Shown: positions 5,715 through 13,883 of the stretch, piece after piece | Layout of the letters: every line of letters starts with the position of its first letter | Numbering within the stretch: position 1 is the first letter of the stretch | Assembly (NCBI GenBank): GCA_002314635.1 | Contig: DCGQ01000010.1 | Location: 1 to 25,089 of the forward strand | Direction: 5' to 3' | DNA: 25,089 nt | Source of the DNA: Clostridiales bacterium UBA1774 | GTDB taxonomy: Bacteria; Bacillota; Clostridia; Oscillospirales; Oscillospiraceae | Program-made: the position numbers and the translations under genes | Notes under the pieces: generated by a model | The model's input: only the letters and a program-made list of their open reading frames with translations | Database searches by the model: none | Told to the model about the DNA's origin: nothing

Positions 5715-8186
5715 ATGGAAAACTTTGATTATCCCATTTCGGACAGAATCAAAGCTCTCAAGGAAAAGCGCCTGCGCATCAACAACGATATGCGCCTCAA
5801 CTTCGAGAGAAACCGCATCATCACCGACTACTACCAGAAGCATCAGAATCAGTACCCCATTCTGAAGCGCGCCGGTTATCTGTACCAGTGGTGCGCCACC
5901 CGCGAGATCAACATTGACGATGATGATATCTTCCTCGGCGACTGCGGCCCCCATACCCGCACCGTTCACTTCGACATCGAGCAGACCCCCCAGTTCTGGA
6001 TCCGCAGCTGCTTCGGCGACACGGATGAGCGCTTCAAGGCTGCATGGCAGGTGCCCGGCAGCGTGTGGGTCTCCGATGAGGACCGCAAGTGGATTCTGGA
6101 AGCTGCCGACTACTGGAAGGACAACGACATTGTCTCCACCGGTCTGGGCCTCTTCCCGGATGATTTCGTGGAGCGCATGGGCCCCATGCGCGATTTCCTG
6201 AACGGCTCCTATCCCGGCCACTTCTGCCCGGGCTACGAGCGGGCCGTGACCGTCAGCTTCGGCGGCTGCAAGAAGATCGCCGAGGAGAAGCTGGCCGCCA
6301 TCAACGCCAACACCACCACGGACAATGTGCAGTCCGCCATCTTCTACCGCGCCTACATCAAGGTGTGCGACGGCATGATCCTCATGTCCAAGCGCTATGC
6401 CGAGGGCTGCCGCAAGAAGGCCGAGACCACCGCTGACCCCGCCCGCAAGGCGGAGCTGCTGCAGATGGCCGATTCCTGCGACTGGATCATCGAGCATCCG
6501 GCCCGTACCCTGTGGGAAGGCATCCAGACCATGCTGTTCTATGAATACCTGCTGATCGCCGACGGTGTGCACTGGGCCGACAGTCCCGGAATCATCGACT
6601 CCTTCCTGGGGCCGTTGGTGGAGAACGACATCAAGGAAGGCCGTCTCACCCGCGAGACCGCGCAGGATCTGTTTGACGCTTACCTGCTGCAGGACGGCAA
6701 CCAGATCATCATGTTCCCCAAGCCCACCAATGACCAGCTCATCGAGGCCCATAAGAACGGCAAGAACTTCTTCTCCCTGCAGGGCGGTATGCAGAACATC
6801 GCTGCCGGCAGCCTGATCACCGTCGGCGGTCAGAAGGCCGACGGGTCTGCCGGTGACTACAATCTGGCCACCGAAATGGTGCTGCTGTCCTACTACCGTC
6901 TCCGCGTGGCAGAGCCCAGCCTTGCTCTTCGCGTCAACAAGTTCACCCCTGACCGAATCTGGGATATTGCCGTGGCCTGCTCCATCCGTCTGGGCGGTAT
7001 GCCTCAGTTCAATAACGACGATCAGATCATTCAGGCCATGCTGGATCGCGGCGTGCCCATCGAGGACGCCCGCCGCTACGCCGTGTTCGGCTGCGTCGAG
7101 CCTGCCATCAGTGGCAAGGAATGGTCCATGGCGGCCAACTGCGGCGCGTTCGGCAGCGGCAGCGGCCTGATCCAGATCCTGCAGTACATCATCCACGGCA
7201 ACAAGGATCCCATGTCCAAGCGCGAAGGCGAGCTGCCCTGCAAGACCCTCCCCGAGTACGAGACCTGGGAAGAGCTGAAGGCAGAGTTCGAGCGCCAGAG
7301 CAAGCATTATATCGACAACATGGCCCGCACCTATCACTATGCGGCGCTGATCTTCAAGACCGCATGGCCTGTCCTCTCCGCCTCCATGATGACGGAAGGC
7401 TGCCTGGAAAACGGCAAGGACGTGACCTGGGGCGGCGCTACCTACAACGGCATGGGCAGCATGATCTCCGCCATCGGCACCGTGGGCGACAGCCTCTATG
7501 CCATCAAGAAGCTGTGCTTTGACGATAAGACCGTCAGCAAGCAGGAGCTGTATGACGCCATCTGCCAGAACTGGGAAGGCCCCGGTCAGGAGCTGCTGCG
7601 TCAGCGCATTCTGAACGCCATGCCGCACTACGGCAATGACGACGACGATCCCGATTCCGTCATCGTGTGGATGACCAATATGTGGGCGGACTACTTCAAC
7701 TCCCGTCCCGGTGTGAACGGCGGCACCAACAACTGCGGCGCTCTGGATCTGTACTGGGTGCGCGGCGGCCAGCGCCAGTGGGCAACGCCCGACGGACGCA
7801 AGACCGGCGAAGCTCTCTCCATCTCCAGCGATCCCCGTCAGGACTGCATCAAGAACGGGCCGCTCAGCTATGTGAAGAGCGTTTCCAAGATGCCCTGGAC
7901 CAAGCTTCGCTGCGGCGGCGCCATCAACTCCCGTTTCGACGCCAACTCCGTGCAGGGCGACGATGCGTTTGCCAAGGTACGTGACCTGATCAGCACCTAC
8001 TTCCGTCTGGGCGGCATCCAGTACCACTTCACCGTGGCGGATTCTCAGGTCATGCGCGAGGCGCAGAAGCATCCCGAGGATTATCAGGATCTGATCGTCC
8101 GTATCGCAGGCTTCTCCGCTTACTTCACCCATATGTCCACCGACGACCAGAACAACTACATCGAGCGTTTCGAACTGGGCGTGTAA
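5715..8186 (+). CDS. Glycyl radical enzyme, CxE (dehydratase/decarboxylase) class, substrate unknown
   Basis: An 823-residue oxygen-sensitive radical enzyme. The active-site loop FGCVEP gives C460 and E462, the Cys-X-Glu pair of C-O, C-N and aryl-acetate eliminases; pyruvate formate-lyase has two adjacent cysteines instead. The radical glycine is G799 in RIAGFSAYF near the C-terminus. The upstream segments GHFCPGYE (about 170) and MPQFNNDDQII (about 435) are family hallmarks. The residue 14 after the cysteine is Ala, whereas it is the substrate-binding Asp447 (Cys433+14) in Clostridium butyricum glycerol dehydratase, so a diol dehydratase role is doubtful. The radical loop has Phe where most members have Tyr, and the tail ends ERFELGV. 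There is no N-terminal microcompartment targeting extension and no small subunit gene beside it. GGAAGGAG precedes the ATG at 5715. Arg is mostly CGC/CGT and Lys AAG, suggesting high expression. Confidence 0.95.
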   Translation: MENFDYPISDRIKALKEKRLRINNDMRLNFERNRIITDYYQKHQNQYPILKRAGYLYQWCATREINIDDDDIFLGDCGPHTRTVHFDIEQTPQFWIRSCFGDTDERFKAAWQVPGSVWVSDEDRKWILEAADYWKDNDIVSTGLGLFPDDFVERMGPMRDFLNGSYPGHFCPGYERAVTVSFGGCKKIAEEKLAAINANTTTDNVQSAIFYRAYIKVCDGMILMSKRYAEGCRKKAETTADPARKAELLQMADSCDWIIEHPARTLWEGIQTMLFYEYLLIADGVHWADSPGIIDSFLGPLVENDIKEGRLTRETAQDLFDAYLLQDGNQIIMFPKPTNDQLIEAHKNGKNFFSLQGGMQNIAAGSLITVGGQKADGSAGDYNLATEMVLLSYYRLRVAEPSLALRVNKFTPDRIWDIAVACSIRLGGMPQFNNDDQIIQAMLDRGVPIEDARRYAVFGCVEPAISGKEWSMAANCGAFGSGSGLIQILQYIIHGNKDPMSKREGELPCKTLPEYETWEELKAEFERQSKHYIDNMARTYHYAALIFKTAWPVLSASMMTEGCLENGKDVTWGGATYNGMGSMISAIGTVGDSLYAIKKLCFDDKTVSKQELYDAICQNWEGPGQELLRQRILNAMPHYGNDDDDPDSVIVWMTNMWADYFNSRPGVNGGTNNCGALDLYWVRGGQRQWATPDGRKTGEALSISSDPRQDCIKNGPLSYVKSVSKMPWTKLRCGGAINSRFDANSVQGDDAFAKVRDLISTYFRLGGIQYHFTVADSQVMREAQKHPEDYQDLIVRIAGFSAYFTHMSTDDQNNYIERFELGV

Positions 8187-8203
8187 GCATCCTGAAAAAC
8201 CGG

Positions 8204-8232
8204 CAGCCGGCTCTTTTGAGCCGGCTGTCTTT
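8204..8232. terminator. Bidirectional terminator between glycyl radical enzyme and histidine kinase
   Basis: A perfect 10-bp stem CAGCCGGCTC (8204-8213)/GAGCCGGCTG (8218-8227) with a TTTT loop. Rightward it is followed by TCTTT; leftward by a short CCGG and then TTTTT. It serves both convergent genes. Confidence 0.88.
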
Positions 8233-8238
8233 GTATTA

Positions 8239-10092
8239 TCACAGTTTGTCATTGTATGGGAAACCCAGATCCACCCGGAACAGATCCCCGTCTATGCTCA
8301 GGTCAAAGCTGCCGCATTGCAGGATCGTCAGACTTCGGGCGATGGACAGGCCAAGTCCGCTGCCTTCGCTGGTTCTGGCGTTGTCGCCCCGGACGAAGCG
8401 TTCCTGCAGCTCGTCCGGCGAGATGTTCAGCGCCTCCCGGGAGACATTCTTGAAGCTGATCAGCACCCGCCCGGCGAGGATCTCCGCATTCAGATACACC
8501 CGCGTACCGGAAAGGGCATATTTCAGAATGTTGCTCATCAGGTTTTCCGCCACCCGGTAGAGCAGCATGGGGTCAGCCAGAATCCGGGGATTCTCCGGGG
8601 CGGGCACTGTGACCAGCCGGAGATCCGCGTCTTTCAGCCGCTCCGCATACTCGCCCTCCAGTTGGGTGAGAAACACATTCACATCCGTAGGCTGGGGATT
8701 GACGGTGATGGTGCCGCTGCTGGCCTTGCTCAGCTCCACCAGATCCTCCGTCAGCTTTTTCAGCCGCTTGCTCTGCCGCTCCAGAACCGCCAGATACTCC
8801 GTCACCCGGGGATTATCCAGCTCCTCCTTCTGCAGCAGATCCACATAGCTGATGAGAGAAGTCAGCGGCGTTTTGATATCGTGGCTCACATTGGTGATCA
8901 GCTCGGTTTTCATTCGCTCGGCCTTCATTTCCCGGGACACCGCCACCTGCACCCCGTCCTGAATGGCATTCAGATCGGCGCCGTGGAGCTGCAGCGGCAG
9001 GGGAAGCGTGTCCGGCTCTGCGGTGCTGTTGTAGTCACCGGCGGCCAGCTTCCTGCCCAGCGCTTCCAGCTTCTGAAACCCGTGGGTGATGCGAAGCAGA
9101 TACAGCGCCAGCAGAAAGTCACCGAAAAACAGAAGCAAAAGAAAGAAGGGGGAGCGGGATTCTTCATAGAGAAACAGACAGAGCACCCGGAAGCAGCTTA
9201 CGCCCAGCAGCGCCAGTCCCATCCGCCACATACCGGTGAGACCCCGGAAGCTCTGCACGACCCAGAGGACGAACCGCCGAAGCTGCCGGAAGCACCAGCC
9301 GATGCAGGTGGTGGCGATCAGCCTTCCCGCCTTGCAGCGGCTGACGAAGGAACAGATCAGACCCAGCAGCATCGGATAAGCCACAAACGCCAGCAACAGC
9401 AGCAGTACCGGCAGGGACAGATCCCGATTCACGCAGAAGCAGCCGATCAGAAACACCGCAAAGGCCATTACATCCAGCGGAACACGGTCAAACCATGTGT
9501 TGTGGAACCCCTCATAGCCGTTCCACTGACCGGCGGAGATCATCAGCGCACCGAAGCCGGTGAGCGCGGCGGCCAGCAGCACCAGCGTGACCCACGGAAG
9601 CAGATAGCGCCAGTTCAGCGCCCGCTGTGCCATACGCATCAGCAGGTCATAGCTGGTATAGTCCGGTTTCAGATGTGCGGTGATCCGATAATAGTCCGTG
9701 TCCTGCGCCCCGTCCCGGAAGGCCAGACTGGATTCGGTTTCGTGGAGCCAGCTTTCCTGCGTGAAATTCGAAATGGAAACGCCGGTTTTCGGGTCTGTGA
9801 TGCAGATGCCGGAGTTGCAGCGCTGCTCACTCAGCTCCTTGGAAAATTCCTCCTGCATCTGGGACAGGTCGGCGTTTTCATTGGAAAGAAGGAAGGTAAT
9901 CGCACGCTGGATATCATTGCGGCAGATGGTATCGTAAATGTCCTCCTGCATGGAAATGCCGCCGTCGGTATACACGCCCTCCTCCGCCAGCACATATATG
10001 CCGATGCACCCGGCAGCGGTGAACCAGCCCAGAAAGACCACGGCCAGAAACAGAAAGACCTTGACGGCGGTATTCCCCAGACGGTATTTCAT
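8239..10092 (-). CDS. Multi-pass membrane sensor histidine kinase
   Basis: A 617-residue sensor kinase. There is one membrane helix at 10-36, an extracytoplasmic region of about 125 residues, then about five more helices (163-186, 204-221, 226-249, 289-309, 314-333), a HAMP-like linker, and a HisKA/HATPase core. NVSHDIKTPL places the phospho-acceptor at H404, ENLMSN (516-521) is the N box and GSGLGLS (from 577) the G box. Six helices with an external loop is richer than the usual two-helix sensor, so the signal may be membrane-associated. It should autophosphorylate and phosphorylate the response regulator encoded just before it. The two genes overlap by 4 bases (ATGA), implying coupled translation. 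The ligand is unknown. A glycosyltransferase heads the same unit, suggesting cell envelope control, which is inference. Confidence 0.93.
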   Translation of the reverse strand: MKYRLGNTAVKVFLFLAVVFLGWFTAAGCIGIYVLAEEGVYTDGGISMQEDIYDTICRNDIQRAITFLLSNENADLSQMQEEFSKELSEQRCNSGICITDPKTGVSISNFTQESWLHETESSLAFRDGAQDTDYYRITAHLKPDYTSYDLLMRMAQRALNWRYLLPWVTLVLLAAALTGFGALMISAGQWNGYEGFHNTWFDRVPLDVMAFAVFLIGCFCVNRDLSLPVLLLLLAFVAYPMLLGLICSFVSRCKAGRLIATTCIGWCFRQLRRFVLWVVQSFRGLTGMWRMGLALLGVSCFRVLCLFLYEESRSPFFLLLLFFGDFLLALYLLRITHGFQKLEALGRKLAAGDYNSTAEPDTLPLPLQLHGADLNAIQDGVQVAVSREMKAERMKTELITNVSHDIKTPLTSLISYVDLLQKEELDNPRVTEYLAVLERQSKRLKKLTEDLVELSKASSGTITVNPQPTDVNVFLTQLEGEYAERLKDADLRLVTVPAPENPRILADPMLLYRVAENLMSNILKYALSGTRVYLNAEILAGRVLISFKNVSREALNISPDELQERFVRGDNARTSEGSGLGLSIARSLTILQCGSFDLSIDGDLFRVDLGFPYNDKL

Positions 10093-10784
10093 ACCCGATC
10101 CCCCTCCAGCTTATAGCCCCGGCCCCAGACGACCTTGATATACCGGGGCTGTCCCGGGTCAATTTCGATCTTCTCCCGCAGATGGCGGATATGCACGGCG
10201 ATGGCTCCGGCGGCGTTCAGCGGGATATCGCCCCAGACCTGCCGGTAGATTTCCGAGGGGGAAAAGACCGTGCCCGGGTTCTCCATCAGAAAGCGGAGAA
10301 TGTCAAATTCCTTGGGCGTCAGAGAGACCGGCTCTCCGTCCACCGTCACGGTTTTGGCACCGTTGTCCAGCTCAATGCCGCCTACGGCGCAGACGGAGCT
10401 GCGGGGAACGCTGCCGCCCAGCTGCAGATAGCGGCGAAGCTGGGAGCGTACCCGTGCCTGCAGCTCCACCGGGTTAAAGGGCTTGGTGATATAGTCGTCC
10501 GCGCCCACGTTCAGACCCAGAATCTTGTCCGTATCCTCGCTTTTGGCGGTGAGCAGGATCACCGGCACATTGCTGACCTCCCGGATGCGGTTCAGCGCGG
10601 TCAGCCCGTCCATCACCGGCATCATCACATCCAGCAGGATCAGATGAACCTGCTCCCGCTGCAGCAGCTGCAGAACCTCCTGACCATTCTGCGCCTTCAG
10701 AACCTGATAGCCGTCGGAGGAAAGGTAGATATCCAGCGCGGCGAGAATGTCTGTGTCGTCATCGCAGACTAATACGGTGTACAT
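10089..10784 (-). CDS. OmpR/PhoB-family response regulator
   Basis: A 231-residue two-domain regulator. The receiver domain (1-115) has the acidic pocket D8/D9, phospho-acceptor D52 in LLDVMMP, T79 and K101 in TKPF. The C-terminal winged helix (about 130-231) ends with the VWGRGYKLE signature of the OmpR group. It acts as a transcription factor controlled by the histidine kinase encoded next. The ATG at 10784 starts exactly at the receiver domain (MYTVLVCDDD). An upstream in-frame GTG at 10805 would add seven residues that precede the domain. The ribosome site is only a weak GGGGGT. The glycosyltransferase gene overlaps this start by 26 bases, so translation may depend on ribosomes arriving from that gene. 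Confidence 0.95.
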   Translation of the reverse strand: MYTVLVCDDDTDILAALDIYLSSDGYQVLKAQNGQEVLQLLQREQVHLILLDVMMPVMDGLTALNRIREVSNVPVILLTAKSEDTDKILGLNVGADDYITKPFNPVELQARVRSQLRRYLQLGGSVPRSSVCAVGGIELDNGAKTVTVDGEPVSLTPKEFDILRFLMENPGTVFSPSEIYRQVWGDIPLNAAGAIAVHIRHLREKIEIDPGQPRYIKVVWGRGYKLEGDRV

Positions 10785-12054
10785 GAAATGACCCCCTTTT
10801 TTCACAGGTATCGTTTCCGGCTGCGGGCACGGCGGCGCGGATCGTGTGATGGATCGGCTTCCATTCCACCCGCAGGAACAGCGCGGCCAGCGATACGGGA
10901 ATGTAGGTAAACATAAAGAGCGGGAAAGTAAATACCGTCAGCAGCCTGCGCCCGGTGGAGGCGTGAATCTGCTTCCACTCGGTCACGGTGGTGATCAGAC
11001 CAATGCCCATCAGCATCAGATACATCCTGCCCAGACATTCCAGCAGGGATTTCAGCGCGAACCAGACACCCAGTCCGCTGAGAAGTCCGCTGACGGACAG
11101 CGCCGCATTGAATACCACACTGCAGAAGGACAGAACGAATGCGGGCATGATGGCCATGGACATATCGTAGCAGGACCAGCTGCCTTTCAGCATTCCCTTT
11201 GTGAGCTGAAGGCCGTAGTGCCGGAATACCTGCAGGTACCCCTTGGCCCAGCGGAGCCGCTGGCGGCAGGACTGGCGGAAGGAAACCGGCTGCTCGTCAT
11301 ACAGCACGGCGGTGGGGCAGTAGCCGATGCGCCGCCCGTGGGTGATCTGGTAAACGGAAAACTCAATGTCCTCGGTGAGCAGGTGAAAGGGCCAGCCGCC
11401 CATTTCCTCCAGCACGCTGCGGGAAAAGAGAAACCCGGTTCCGGACACGGCACAGCTTGCGCCCAGCGCCATTCTGGCCCCGTTCAGATAGCGGCTTTCC
11501 CGCAGAAACCACAGCGCGTAACCGGAGGAGATCCAGTTGGAACCGAAATTCTTGCTGTTCCGGTAGCTGGTCAGCACGGAATAGCCTTCGTTGAAGCTCC
11601 GGTTCATCTCCCGGATGTAGTCCCGATCCAGCAGGTTGTCCGCGTCAAAGACAAAGTATCCGTCATAACCCTCCGGGAAATCCTCCCGGATGCGGCACAG
11701 CAGGGTATCCAGCGCATAACCCTTGCCGATGTGCCGGTCATCGAAGCGCTCATAGACCACCGCGCCGCAGCGGCGGGCGAGCTGGGCGGTGTGATCCGTG
11801 CAGTTATCCGCCAACACGAAAACCGTGACCAGCGAGCTGTCGTAGCTTTGCTGCCGGATACTGTGCAGCAGGTCGGCAATCACGGCTTCTTCATTTCGGG
11901 CGGCGATCAGCACCGCATAGCGGTGCGGTTCATCGGAGCCGCCCCGGCGAACCGGCCGGAGCCATGCCGCGGGAATGTACAAAAGCTGGTAGGCGTAGCA
12001 GAGCAAAAAGAGAACAGAGATCAGGGCATTGATGGTGCGAACGGCTGCTTCCAT
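10759..12054 (-). CDS. Membrane glycosyltransferase family 2, processive-synthase type
   Basis: A 431-residue GT2 enzyme with an N-terminal membrane helix (about 8-30), a cytoplasmic GT-A domain (45-275) and several C-terminal helices (about 290-410). The visible catalytic motifs are D83 in LADNCTD, the DxD pair D137/D139 in VFDADN, the TED acid-base motif (228-229) and QRLRW (265-269). QxxRW is the acceptor-tunnel signature of cellulose, chitin and hyaluronan synthase relatives, so it probably polymerises a polysaccharide or extends a lipid-linked glycan at the membrane. The ATG at 12054 is used; an upstream in-frame start at 12102 falls inside the terminator region. Its 3' end runs 26 bases into the response regulator gene, so the three genes form one unit. 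The product is unknown. Confidence 0.9.
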   Translation of the reverse strand: MEAAVRTINALISVLFLLCYAYQLLYIPAAWLRPVRRGGSDEPHRYAVLIAARNEEAVIADLLHSIRQQSYDSSLVTVFVLADNCTDHTAQLARRCGAVVYERFDDRHIGKGYALDTLLCRIREDFPEGYDGYFVFDADNLLDRDYIREMNRSFNEGYSVLTSYRNSKNFGSNWISSGYALWFLRESRYLNGARMALGASCAVSGTGFLFSRSVLEEMGGWPFHLLTEDIEFSVYQITHGRRIGYCPTAVLYDEQPVSFRQSCRQRLRWAKGYLQVFRHYGLQLTKGMLKGSWSCYDMSMAIMPAFVLSFCSVVFNAALSVSGLLSGLGVWFALKSLLECLGRMYLMLMGIGLITTVTEWKQIHASTGRRLLTVFTFPLFMFTYIPVSLAALFLRVEWKPIHHTIRAAVPAAGNDTCEKRGSFHVHRISLR

Positions 12055-12086
12055 GGTAATCCTTTCCGGCTGAGAGCGCAAGACAG

Positions 12087-12126
12087 AAAATTTCAGCGAC
12101 AAAGGCCAGAACCCTTGCCGCTGAAA
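12087..12126 (-). terminator. Terminator downstream of prfC
   Basis: Read leftward, TTTCAGCG pairs with CGCTGAAA (complement of 12119-12126 and 12091-12098). The stem continues with imperfect pairs to about 16 bp and is followed by TTTT (complement of 12087-12090). It ends the prfC transcript before the glycosyltransferase gene. Confidence 0.72.
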
Positions 12127-12154
12127 GCATAGCCAAAAAGCAATTAAGAAACAA
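12126..12154 (-). promoter_or_regulatory. Weak candidate promoter for the glycosyltransferase/two-component unit
   Basis: On the minus strand TTGTTT (complement of 12149-12154), 17-bp spacer, TATGCT (complement of 12126-12131). Only 7 of 12 consensus positions match. If used, the transcript would begin inside the prfC terminator hairpin. Confidence 0.28.
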
Positions 12155-12186
12155 GCGCCGGAATGTTTAAGGTTTACTTAAGGGGT

Positions 12187-13797
12187 TTACACCTGCCCGA
12201 TGTCCTGATGGAACTCGGTGAGCTTCAGCTCCGGATTCTTTTCCTCCGCCCAGCGGACGGCCCAGGAGCCGTTGAAAATCAGCAGATTGCCGCCGCGCAC
12301 ATCCTGCACCCATTTGGTGTCGCTGGTCAGGTTGAAATTGTTCGCGTCAAAATCCGGATTCTGTACCCGGCGGATCAGCTCATGGGGCAGATCCTGCCGC
12401 AGATAGCCGACGCCGTATTCGCTCTGCATCCGGAATTTCAGCACGTCGAACTGCAGCATACCGATCACGCCTACAATGACCCGTTCCATGCCGGAATTGG
12501 GGTAGAAGAAAATCTGAATGGCGCCTTCCTGCGCGATCTCGGTCATGCCCTTGCTGAACTGCTTCCGCTTCATGGAATCCACCTGCTCGATCACGGCGAA
12601 ATGCTCCGGCGCAAAGGTGGGGATCCCGGCGAAGCGGAGCTGCTTCCCGTTTTCGCAGACCGTGTCACCGATGGAGAAAATGCCCGGGTCAAACACGCCG
12701 ATGATATCGCCTGCAAAGGCCTCGTCGATGATATCCCGCTCCTGCGCCATCAGCTGCTGAGGCTGGCTGAGGCGGAGGGATTTGCCGCCCTGCACATGGT
12801 AATACTCCCGGCCTCGTTCAAACCGGCCGGAGCAGATCCGCATGAAGGAGATGCGGTCCCGGTGGGCCTTGTTCATATTGGCCTGAATCTTGAATACAAA
12901 GGCGGAGAACCCATCGTCAAAGGGATCTACCGCGCTGCCGTCGTCGATGGTGCGGGGCAGCGGGGAGGTGGTCAGCTTCAGGAAGCTTTCCAGAAACTGC
13001 TCTACGCCGAAGTTGTGCAGCGCGGAACCGAAGAACACCGGACTCAGCTTGCCATGGTGTACCCGCTCCGGGTCAAACTCATCGCCCGCGCCCTCCACCA
13101 GCTCCACCTGCTCCAGCAGCTCCTCCCGAAGCCGCTGGGAAATGGCCTCGTCCAGCGCCTCCGTGTCCTCAATGGGGATGCGGATGGATTCCAGCTTGTC
13201 CCGGCCGCCGTGATAGTTGGTATAGGTCAGCACCTGACGGCTGCTCCGGTCGTAAATGCCCTGAAAGGTGGCGCCGCAGCTGATGGGCCAGTTCATGGGA
13301 TAGGTGGCAATGCCAAATTCGGATTCCAGCTGATCCAGCAGATCAAAGGGGTCTCTGGCTTCCCGGTCCATCTTATTGATAAAGGTGAAGATCGGAATGC
13401 CGCGCATGGCGCAGACCTGAAACAGTTTTCTGGTCTGCGGCTCGATGCCCTTGGCCGCGTCGATGACCATGACCGCAGAGTCCGCCGCCATCAGGGTACG
13501 GTAGGTGTCCTCGGAGAAATCCTGATGACCCGGGGTGTCCAGAATGTTGATGCAGTAACCCTCATATTCAAACTGCATGACGGAGGAGGTGATGGAAATG
13601 CCGCGCTGCTTTTCCAGCTCCATCCAGTCGGAGGTGGCGTGCTTGTCGCCGTGCTTGCCCTTTACGGAACCGGCGGACTGAATGGCTCCGCCGTACAGCA
13701 GAAACTTTTCCGTCAGCGTAGTCTTGCCTGCGTCAGGGTGGGAGATGATCGCGAAGGTCCTTCTCCGCTGAATCTGGTCTTTGGTTCTCTGATCCAT
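12187..13797 (-). CDS. prfC: Peptide chain release factor 3
   Basis: A 536-residue translational GTPase of the RF3 family at normal length. RF3 uses GTP to remove RF1 or RF2 from the ribosome after termination. The G1 loop SHPDAGKTT (about 19-27), G3 DTPGHQ (87-92) and G4 NKMD (141-144) are intact. The sequence KGKHGDKHATSDWMELEKQRGISIT is the RF3-type switch I region and separates it from EF-G and LepA. The start at 13797 has only a modest GGAAAGGG ribosome site. A good promoter lies directly upstream, and a hairpin terminator follows the stop. The gene is a single-gene unit, with yhaM on the same strand 87 bases upstream. Confidence 0.97.
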   Translation of the reverse strand: MDQRTKDQIQRRRTFAIISHPDAGKTTLTEKFLLYGGAIQSAGSVKGKHGDKHATSDWMELEKQRGISITSSVMQFEYEGYCINILDTPGHQDFSEDTYRTLMAADSAVMVIDAAKGIEPQTRKLFQVCAMRGIPIFTFINKMDREARDPFDLLDQLESEFGIATYPMNWPISCGATFQGIYDRSSRQVLTYTNYHGGRDKLESIRIPIEDTEALDEAISQRLREELLEQVELVEGAGDEFDPERVHHGKLSPVFFGSALHNFGVEQFLESFLKLTTSPLPRTIDDGSAVDPFDDGFSAFVFKIQANMNKAHRDRISFMRICSGRFERGREYYHVQGGKSLRLSQPQQLMAQERDIIDEAFAGDIIGVFDPGIFSIGDTVCENGKQLRFAGIPTFAPEHFAVIEQVDSMKRKQFSKGMTEIAQEGAIQIFFYPNSGMERVIVGVIGMLQFDVLKFRMQSEYGVGYLRQDLPHELIRRVQNPDFDANNFNLTSDTKWVQDVRGGNLLIFNGSWAVRWAEEKNPELKLTEFHQDIGQV

Positions 13798-13838
13798 GTA
13801 TGAATAACCCTTTCCGGATAAAATAGTCGAACTGATAT

Positions 13839-13867
13839 AGTATACCGGAACTGCATCGTTCCTGCAA
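13839..13867 (-). promoter_or_regulatory. Sigma-A promoter of prfC
   Basis: On the minus strand TTGCAG (complement of 13862-13867), 17-bp spacer, TATACT (complement of 13839-13844). It lies between the yhaM stop and the prfC start, giving a leader of about 35 bases. Confidence 0.72.
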
Positions 13868-13883
13868 GAGAAATATGAAAAAA

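Noticed and set aside
5715..5775. Microcompartment targeting peptide on the glycyl radical enzyme
   Set aside because: The protein begins directly with the family's first helix, and no shell protein gene is in the window.
5667..8252. Open frame of about 860 codons on the minus strand across the glycyl radical enzyme
   Set aside because: It is antisense to a clear gene, is rich in Val, Gly, Ala, His and Asp without any domain, and arises from strong third-position GC bias. No ribosome site or promoter fits it.
8317..10116. Plus-strand open frame of about 600 codons across the histidine kinase
   Set aside because: Gln/His/Arg/Pro-rich shadow of a gene with intact kinase motifs on the other strand.
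12163..13803. Plus-strand open frame of about 546 codons across prfC
   Set aside because: Antisense shadow; prfC on the minus strand has all GTPase motifs.
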